A DNA stretch of 64,000 bases from Trichomonas vaginalis G3 (Eukaryota; Parabasalia; Trichomonadida; Trichomonadidae): NCBI RefSeq assembly GCF_026262505.1, contig NC_067204.1, positions 62,001-126,000 of the forward strand, in the 5' to 3' direction. This document shows, in pieces, positions 59,066 to 64,000 of this stretch (the first letter of the stretch is position 1; every line of letters starts with the position of its first letter). Under the pieces are notes generated by a model, which was given only the letters and a program-made list of their open reading frames with translations, was not told the DNA's origin and made no database searches. Both the position numbers and the translations under genes were made by a program.

Positions 59066-59944
59066 TTACAAGCGTTTTACATGGTATATGTTGTGATGGT
59101 TCATGACTTTAAACAGTTTTGTAGCTTCTATTTCTTCACGAAGGATATCAAAAATTTTAACTATGCCGAAGGTTTCTTTATATTTCTTCTTGACATCTGA
59201 AAGAAGGAAATCGTTAGCAGTTGGATAGTTTTTGTTCAGAAATGTCAACATGTCCATTTTATCTTCTGCTGGTTTCTCTACTTCTTTCTTTAAGTCAGTA
59301 TGGTCTTTTCGCATACGTTCTATCTCTTTGACGGAGTAGTTATATTTCCTTGTTGCTGCTTTACATTTTGAACATTGTGAGTTCATTTTTGCGTTATATT
59401 CTGAAATTTGTCCTGCTAGTATGACTAAGGCGTAGATGGTTTTCTTTAACTCAAAAGTTGCGGGTTTTATCTGTTCATTCCATATCTTACCTCTTCTATC
59501 TTTATCTCTTATCTGCAAGACACACTCAGCAACTAACGAAACAAAGTTGTCGTAGGTCTTAAATTCTTCAGATTTATATATGTCAATGACTTTGTGGTTG
59601 CAATGAAATCCAAGAAACTCATAGTTTATCTTACGAATGAACTTCTTTATTTCAACTGAGTCAGTCAGTCTGACTTCAATTTCATCGAATTCTGGAATAG
59701 TGAGCTTTTGTTGTTGTATTTCAGGAAGTTTAGGTAGATGGTCAATAATATCCTGCATTTCATAAAGATACTGTTCATTTGTTTCATCTTTTGCACTACA
59801 GTCTAAATCTCCTTGGAGAAGTTCCTGCTTTATCTTCTGGATTTCTGTTTCGAAAGTATATGAAGAAGGAATGAAGCTTTTCATCTCTACTAACATAGAA
59901 GTTGGGTTCATGACTAACGAGTTTGGTGCTGTTGTTGCTGACAT
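59066..59944 (-). CDS. Maverick protein, 292 aa, unknown, with Cys pair
   Basis: It begins MSATTAPNSLVMNPTSMLVE. Residues 30-150 are helical and acidic, about 150-205 helical with CSKCKAATRKYN (a possible half zinc site), then a coiled coil (IERMRKDHTDLKKEVEKPAE). The last 60 residues resemble a small C-terminal domain (DVKKKYKETFGIVKIFDILR). The leader TTGTAAGAACATG is shared with the neighbouring KilA-N genes, so they are probably co-regulated. No family recognised. Confidence 0.55.
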   Translation of the reverse strand: MSATTAPNSLVMNPTSMLVEMKSFIPSSYTFETEIQKIKQELLQGDLDCSAKDETNEQYLYEMQDIIDHLPKLPEIQQQKLTIPEFDEIEVRLTDSVEIKKFIRKINYEFLGFHCNHKVIDIYKSEEFKTYDNFVSLVAECVLQIRDKDRRGKIWNEQIKPATFELKKTIYALVILAGQISEYNAKMNSQCSKCKAATRKYNYSVKEIERMRKDHTDLKKEVEKPAEDKMDMLTFLNKNYPTANDFLLSDVKKKYKETFGIVKIFDILREEIEATKLFKVMNHHNIYHVKRL

Positions 59945-59975
59945 GTTCTTACAATAAAAATAAAAAAATATTTTT
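59945..59975 (-). promoter_or_regulatory. AT-rich leader with TTGTAAGAAC
   Basis: Minus strand: AAAAAATATTTTTTTATTTT, then TATTGTAAGAAC and ATG. An almost identical leader precedes the KilA-N start at 60894. Confidence 0.5.
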
Positions 59976-60077
59976 TGGTGGGACTACCTTTATTTTATTT
60001 CAGCACAAAATGAACGAGTTTGGTTTAAAAATACGGTGGAGCCAAAAATGGCTCGACCTCAAAACAAGCATTTTGTG

Positions 60078-60117
60078 AAGAATATACCAACCCGCGGAAA
60101 ACGGCGGGTTGCTTTTT
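60078..60117. repeat. Inverted copy of part of the KilA-N gene, hairpin-forming
   Basis: TTTTGTGAAGAATATACCAA continues as CCCGCGGAAAACGGCGGGTT and a T run. It is the inverse of 60656-60705 inside the KilA-N relic. The GC-rich core itself forms a hairpin (AACCCGC..GCGGGTT) followed by seven T, like a bacterial terminator, although trichomonads do not use such. Confidence 0.75.
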
Positions 60118-60147
60118 TTATACAAAATTCAAGAGTTTTGTGTGTTT

Positions 60148-60216
60148 TCTACGAGGGTAGAAAAGAGGGTAGAAAACGGGGTAGATATACCCTTCTACCC
60201 TAAAATATATTTTTGT
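60148..60216 (-). repeat. Dispersed hairpin repeat, copy 6, inverted
   Basis: GAGGGTAGAAAAGAGGGTAG, then AAACGGGGTAGATATACCC. It lies in the spacer before the end of the KilA-N relic at 60235. Confidence 0.85.
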
Positions 60217-60234
60217 CGAAAAAAAATGGTTCAT

Positions 60235-60894
60235 TTACTCACAATATTTTTGTACAAAACGACCCCAAACTTTTAACTTCTTTTCTGCAGCTTCTAATGA
60301 AATTTTAGCGAGTTCATATTCTCTAAATTCTCTCTTTAAATCTTCTTGTTCCCATTGGTCTAGTTCGTATGGAGAGTCCCTATAACCAGAACATATCTCA
60401 CGTTCATGTTCTATTTGTTTTTCATGCATTTTTCTAACTTCTTCTTCGAACAAAGGTTTAGCATTCTCTACTGTATCTTCAAGTTCTTCTTCATCTAATT
60501 TCTCATGAACTTTCTTGTCTATGGAGTCCAAAATTTTTCCAACTGCTATACAATATTTTGGAGAAGCCACATTGCTATATAGTTTACAAGTCTTGGGTCT
60601 ACATACGTTCCTCTAACCTGTTTGATTTCATCGGGAATTCCTGCATGAACTGTGTAAAAAAGCAACCCGCGGAATTCGCGGTTGGTATATTCTTCACAAA
60701 ATGCCTCAAAATACTCTTCCCAGGACTTATTTTCCAACAACCTTCTAAAAGTCTTTCCTAAACTGCTGACACATCTTTGTTGCATTTATATAACCATCCT
60801 TGTCTCTACGTAAGACTTCAATACCGTTGTAAGTGCCTTTTGTGAATGTTTCGCCATTAGATTTGTTCGTGAACGTTTTTGCTTCGACTGTCAT
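60235..60894 (-). pseudogene. KilA-N domain protein, broken
   Basis: The beginning (MTVEAKTFTNKSNGETFTKG) is followed by DGYINATK, the KilA-N opening. Further along are KTFRRLLENKSWEEYFEAF, RGTYVDPRLVNYIAMW and SPKYCIAVGKILDSIDKK, all classical KilA-N segments. A charged helical C-terminal part ends GRFVQKYCE. It is in about three pieces and broken. It is the third KilA-N-related gene in a row on this strand. Confidence 0.75.
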
Positions 60895-60981
60895 ACTGTT
60901 CTTACAATAAAAATAAAAAATATTTTTGGCTTAACCGTCGGACATTCGTTTGTGGCTTAACCGTCGGACCACAACGATAAA

Positions 60982-61007
60982 AATCTCATTTTAACTCACT
61001 TTTTTTC
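60982..61007 (+). promoter_or_regulatory. Conserved ATCTCATTTTAACTCACT block, copy 2
   Basis: Same block as 1696-1719. Here it is followed by CTATCTTAAGG and a dispersed hairpin repeat, with no intact gene behind it. It marks the site of a rearrangement relative to copy 1. Confidence 0.5.
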
Positions 61008-61017
61008 TATCTTAAGG

Positions 61018-61096
61018 AAATTCATGAAAATTCATGAGGGTAGAAAAGAGGGTAGAAAACGGGGTAGATATACCCTTCTACCCTAAAATATATTTT
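61018..61096 (-). repeat. Dispersed hairpin repeat, copy 7, inverted
   Basis: With the flank ATTCATGAAAATTCATGAGG, as in copy 3 (45930-46005). Confidence 0.85.
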
Positions 61097-61226
61097 TCAA
61101 TACTTTTTCAGCACTTCTCCGTAGTTATATATGAAAGACAATTCGAGATAAAAGTCGTAGTACAATGGAACAATATGTTGCACACCATTTGTTGTGAACC
61201 AAACTTGAAAGTCAGAGAAACTGTTA

Positions 61227-61343
61227 CTAGGTGGTTCGGGATGAAATTTCTTCATCTGAAATAGTCATACCGGCGTTTGTAAAGATATAGTCTAACGGTT
61301 TTGTATCTGCTGCTTTTGTTCTTTGTTTTTCAACCTGAAGCAT
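61227..61343 (-). pseudogene. N-terminal fragment related to the 258-residue protein of copy 1
   Basis: MLQVEKQRTKAADTKPLDYI, then FTNAGMTISDEEISS, matches the beginning of 10477-11253 (TKPLDELFTNVGQKFEID). Only this short part is present. In copy 1 the gene lies on the other strand and on the other side of the integrase, so the fragment was moved. Leader ATATGTAAAAATA-like sequence precedes it on the other side. Confidence 0.55.
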
Positions 61344-61399
61344 TTAATATATGTAAAAATATACTGTTTTAAAATAGTATGCCATTTCATATTTCTCAT

Positions 61400-62119
61400 C
61401 TAACAAACATGTTGTCTGACTGCTTGAGGGTTAGGTTGGTACCATTCGAACTTTACACTTACAATTCCTTCAATTGCATTCAAAATGTCTGAGTCGGAGT
61501 CAAACATTTGTTCTCTCTTTGTAGTCTTGAAAGCGTCAAGAAGCATTGCAGCTGTTGTGACATTGCCATGTGAGTAGTATATATGACCGTCCAAATCTTT
61601 TACTGTTAGTCTGAGATTGTGTCCTTTCTTATTTCCGTCTTGTATGGCAGCAAGTACTCCCATAAAGCCTTCTTTGTTCTTTCCTTCGTCAAAGTTTACT
61701 GTAAAGGTTCGACCAGATGTAATTTGACTTCTAACTTCACGGTACTTTTCATATGCATATCTTGTTCTTTCCATGGGAGCATGTTTGTCTTCACCTTTTC
61801 CTTTTTTCCTTCTCAAAGGATGCAATTGTTCGTCATGTTTCCAGTAGAATCTGGCAAAGCCGTCGTGTCCTTCAACTTGAGGCTCAGTAACATTGAAAGG
61901 CATGTCCATAAGACGTTCTTCTTCTAACCTCTCCAGTCTGTTTGGATAGTTGGCGCGCGCTGTTTCTAGGTCCATTTCGTAGCGAAGACCAGCCAGTTTG
62001 TCATAGACTTTTATGGGTCTTCCCTTCCTATATTTAAAATTCTTCGAAACTCTCCAACCATATCTTTCTAACTCTGCTTTTATTCTAGCAGACTTTCTAT
62101 CCATTCTATGCGGGGGCAT
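61400..62119 (-). pseudogene. Protein-primed DNA polymerase, N-terminal part only
   Basis: MPPHRMDRKSARIKAELERY begins an open frame of 239 codons, about 93-95 % identical by eye to the start of the copy 1 gene. It covers the N-terminal domain (including GRTFTVNFDEGKNKEGFMG and FEWYQPNPQAVRQH), but none of the polymerase motifs A-C is in this window, and unrelated sequence follows. It is an incomplete relic, so this copy could not replicate by itself. Confidence 0.8.
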
Positions 62120-62150
62120 TTTTATAAAAATAAAAAAAATATTTTTTTCT
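62120..62150 (-). promoter_or_regulatory. AT-rich block before the polymerase start, copy 2
   Basis: Same as 5802-5829: AAATATTTTTTTTATTTTTA then TAAAA and ATG on the minus strand. Confidence 0.5.
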
Positions 62151-62717
62151 TTACTTTACGTAACCACCAGCTACCAGAAGCCTTTGACGCCAACCCATAC
62201 CAGCTAATGAAGGTTGACTAAACTTTGGTTTTGGTTTATCTTCAGTTTTTGGCTCACCTTCTTCTATCGGTTTTTCGTCACTTTTCGGTTCCTCTGACTT
62301 TACCTCACTTGCAGGTATGGTTGTGTCGTCAACATCTTCATAAATATCATATGCCATTTGTTTTTGTTTTCCTTTCAACTTTTTGTGTTTGTTGTAAAGT
62401 TTAGAATATTTCGACTCTAAGTCAATGAGATGTTCTATAATGAACTGTTGGTCAGTGAAGAATACCTTCCCATCTGTTGTCTCTTTAACTCCTTCAGACT
62501 TCAATATTTTATTTGTGAGAGTCTGTTTCTTTTTTGAGATACTAGCCGTTCCATTTCTATGAAAAGTGACTTTATAGTTAGGGTTTGTATTTCCAGACCT
62601 GGCACTTTCTATTATTGAATTTTTCTCTTCATCTGTAAGTTCTTTGACAGGTTTTGACAATGGTTCTGAACTTTTTGTTTGTGGTGTCAAATCTACCGTT
62701 TCAACTTCTTCGGTCAT
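62151..62717 (-). CDS. Acidic Maverick protein, 188 aa, unknown
   Basis: MTEEVETVDLTPQTKSSEPL opens a Glu/Ser/Thr/Lys-rich protein. Residues 20-75 include TDEEKNSIIESARSGNTNPN and a basic strand KVTFHRNGTASISKKK. Residues 80-125 are a coiled coil (IIEHLIDLESKYSKLYNKHK, then KLKGKQKQMAYDIY), 130-170 an acidic Pro/Lys tail, and the end GMGWRQRLLVAGGYVK. The stop TAA overlaps TAAAG. It directly precedes the polymerase gene on the same strand (31 bp). A terminal-protein or polymerase-partner role would fit, but is inference only. Confidence 0.6.
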   Translation of the reverse strand: MTEEVETVDLTPQTKSSEPLSKPVKELTDEEKNSIIESARSGNTNPNYKVTFHRNGTASISKKKQTLTNKILKSEGVKETTDGKVFFTDQQFIIEHLIDLESKYSKLYNKHKKLKGKQKQMAYDIYEDVDDTTIPASEVKSEEPKSDEKPIEEGEPKTEDKPKPKFSQPSLAGMGWRQRLLVAGGYVK

Positions 62718-62736
62718 TTCATCTCAGTAAAAAATT

Positions 62737-62892
62737 TTAGTTTGGTTTGTTTTCAACTGGTTGTTTAGGTTTTTTAAGTCGGTCTAAAACTTCCTGAGGT
62801 ATAGGAAGAACTTGACAAACACGTGGTTGTGTAACTGCTGGAAGCCGACAAATCCATCTTGAACCCATTTGTCTCAATGCTGTATTGTTCAT
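62737..62892 (-). CDS. Small Maverick protein, 51 aa
   Basis: MNNTALRQMGSRWICRLPAV continues with a Pro/Val-rich part and ends QPVENKPN. Start and stop regions are conserved with the relic at 6439-6605. It fits tightly between neighbours on the same strand (19 bp on each side), and the leader TTTTTTACTGAGATGAA is the same as that of the next gene. No function is known. Confidence 0.5.
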   Translation of the reverse strand: MNNTALRQMGSRWICRLPAVTQPRVCQVLPIPQEVLDRLKKPKQPVENKPN

Positions 62893-62911
62893 TTCATCTC
62901 AGTAAAAAACT

Positions 62912-63313
62912 TTACATTCCCCACGTTTGAGGCGGTTGAGGTTGGTTATTGTTTACCCATTGTTGTGCATGGTTATATCCTCTGTTAAAGAATCTTTCAC
63001 CTTGGTCCATATAGTGCCCTGCTTGGTTATAGTAGTCATTTGCTTTGTTATAGTAGTTTCCTGCTTCTCTTCCTACATTGTCCATCCATCCTTGAACTTT
63101 TCCTCTTGTTTCAGGATTTGGAATAAGATTTGTTGCATCTCGTGCTACCTCCCAACCTTTCTGTACAGTTTGTATAATAGGTTGTGCTTTCTCTTTCAGT
63201 ATACCTAATGTACTCAAAATCTTCCTTCCAATTCCAAATGCACCTCTGGCTATTGTTCCCACTGCGGGCAAAAATCTGGATGCAACTCCTGCTAATGCGC
63301 CAAATAAACCCAT
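62912..63313 (-). CDS. Amphipathic virion-type protein, 133 aa
   Basis: MGLFGALAGVASRFLPAVGT begins a Gly/Ala/Leu-rich hydrophobic N-terminus of about 45 residues. Then comes a helix with QPIIQTVQKGWEVARDATNL, and a tail of Tyr/Asn/Gln (YYNKANDYYNQAGHYMDQGE) ending PPQTWGM. Gly2 is a possible myristoylation site. Similar short proteins with a hydrophobic or amphipathic N-terminus are minor, membrane-active virion proteins in adenovirus-type capsids. It is divergent from the integrase with 16 bp between the starts (shared TCTTATAGGATAAAAA). The frame is complete. Confidence 0.6.
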   Translation of the reverse strand: MGLFGALAGVASRFLPAVGTIARGAFGIGRKILSTLGILKEKAQPIIQTVQKGWEVARDATNLIPNPETRGKVQGWMDNVGREAGNYYNKANDYYNQAGHYMDQGERFFNRGYNHAQQWVNNNQPQPPQTWGM

Positions 63314-63329
63314 TTCTTATAGGATAAAA

Positions 63330-64000
63330 ATGACGAATCCAAACAAGGACCCGTATGTTTCTAAAGCAACAAAGAAAGCACTCATGGTAAAAATCTTTAG
63401 TTCAACACCAAATGCTTGGTTTATGGATATCTTGGAAAACATTCCGAGGTATAGAGAAGATGGACCACCATACTGGCTAATATTTGTCGGTCAAAACACA
63501 AGATACTGTGAAGCTATACCATTACAGTCCAAAAATATTTTAGATGTGAAAACTGCTTTGACAATATTCGTTGACAAATACCATCCAACAAAACTGACAT
63601 CTGACTGTGAACGTTCTTTCAAATCAGACGATATTAAAAACTATCTGCGTTCAAAAAATGTAAACCAATATTTCATTGTCGACCAAAACCATTCTGCTCT
63701 TGGTGTCATTGACAGTTGTATAAAAATCTTAAGAGACTTAAATCAACCACAAGGTGGTGAGGTAGATGAAATGTCATATGACGACAAATACAGACATTTC
63801 TCCATGGCAAAGATGAGACAAGTTTTAAATATTTACAATAGCCGTAAACAAAAAGGTTTGGGAAACCACTCCCCCGAAGAAATGAAAAACAACCCCGACT
63901 TAGAGAAAGACTATATATTTAATAGTTTAGTCAAAAGAGACAAACAAGAAAGAATGCCAGGCTTCAAACTTAAGAAAGGTGACAAAGTAAAAATAGAAAT
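63330..64000 (+). CDS. Maverick integrase, rve-type, cut by the window edge
   Basis: MTNPNKDPYVSKATKKALMV opens a frame that stays open to the end of the window (223 codons). It is nearly identical to the copy 1 integrase region. The first catalytic Asp lies in AWFMDILENIP and the second in LTSDCERSFKS; then VDQNHSALGVID and the start of the basic C-terminal region. The start directly follows TAGGATAAAA. In the element it is the enzyme that joins the linear DNA to the host chromosome. Confidence 0.85.
   Translation, partial: MTNPNKDPYVSKATKKALMVKIFSSTPNAWFMDILENIPRYREDGPPYWLIFVGQNTRYCEAIPLQSKNILDVKTALTIFVDKYHPTKLTSDCERSFKSDDIKNYLRSKNVNQYFIVDQNHSALGVIDSCIKILRDLNQPQGGEVDEMSYDDKYRHFSMAKMRQVLNIYNSRKQKGLGNHSPEEMKNNPDLEKDYIFNSLVKRDKQERMPGFKLKKGDKVKIE

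Larger units (their letters stand above)
45016..64000. mobile_element. Maverick/Polinton copy 2, left and central part (right end outside window)
   Basis: It starts with the terminal repeat AGTGGGGCTTCCAGGC and carries, in order, subterminal repeats, probable structural genes, major capsid protein, probable penton, SF3 helicase, packaging ATPase, KilA-N/GIY-YIG type genes, an incomplete protein-primed polymerase and the start of the integrase at the window edge. From the integrase to the right end copy 1 measures about 6 kb, so a total near 25 kb is expected. It is broken: about three gene regions are disrupted or incomplete. Similarity to copy 1 over the shared block is very high, so it is young. 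Confidence 0.93.

Noticed and set aside
60085-60117. Rho-independent terminator (GC hairpin plus T run)
   Set aside because: The element sits in a eukaryotic nucleus and the hairpin is explained as an inverse copy of part of the KilA-N gene.

Overview
The window looks like the genome of a trichomonad parabasalid, most likely Trichomonas vaginalis or a close relative. The evidence is two large Maverick (Polinton) elements of the Trichomonas type, Mutator-like (MULE) transposon remains, intergenic DNA that is mostly A and T, an SH3b-cysteine peptidase gene of bacterial or phage type, compact initiator-like TCA motifs a few bases before start codons, and stop codons that overlap a TAAA polyadenylation motif. 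I see no rRNA, tRNA or CRISPR array.

Layout. Positions 1-13147 are the right-hand part of Maverick copy 1; its left end is outside the window. It carries small structural and unknown genes, a broken protein-primed DNA polymerase, a broken rve-type integrase, a phage-tail-fibre-like module, amphipathic virion-type peptides and a Dam-like adenine methyltransferase, and it ends in a terminal inverted repeat at 13113-13147. Positions 13148-45015 are host DNA full of non-autonomous transposons. A peptidase gene (14807-15691) lies between two inverted ~1.04 kb elements with TTAA flanks. There are two ~1.25 kb foldback elements, a MULE-like element carrying a gene fragment (19668-20743), two TIR-bounded elements filled with tandem hairpins (22337-23276 and 23517-24163), MULE transposase remains, about 4.7 kb of AT microsatellite around one foldback copy, a truncated receptor-like gene (32477-33619), and an 8.2 kb array of a 72 bp G-rich minisatellite (33917-42167). 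Positions 45016-64000 are the left and central part of Maverick copy 2, in the same orientation as copy 1 and running off the right edge.

The two Mavericks together show the whole logic of the family: capsid (double jelly-roll major capsid, probable penton), packaging ATPase, SF3 helicase, protein-primed polymerase, integrase, KilA-N/GIY-YIG type regulators, DNA methyltransferase and a fibre. They share nearly identical sections (polymerase N-terminus to integrase, about 2.6 kb) but differ elsewhere, so they are mosaic relatives. Both are broken in several genes and are young by their similarity. I did not recognise a maturation protease in the visible parts.

The most promising undescribed signal is the pair of hairpin cassettes at 22747-23060 and 23641-24092. 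Each is a run of unrelated 18-25 bp stems in which the first hairpin is repeated as the last, inside a TIR-bounded element. One of them has an exact 10 bp target-site duplication, and one stem differs from perfect pairing only by two G-U wobbles, which points to an RNA function.
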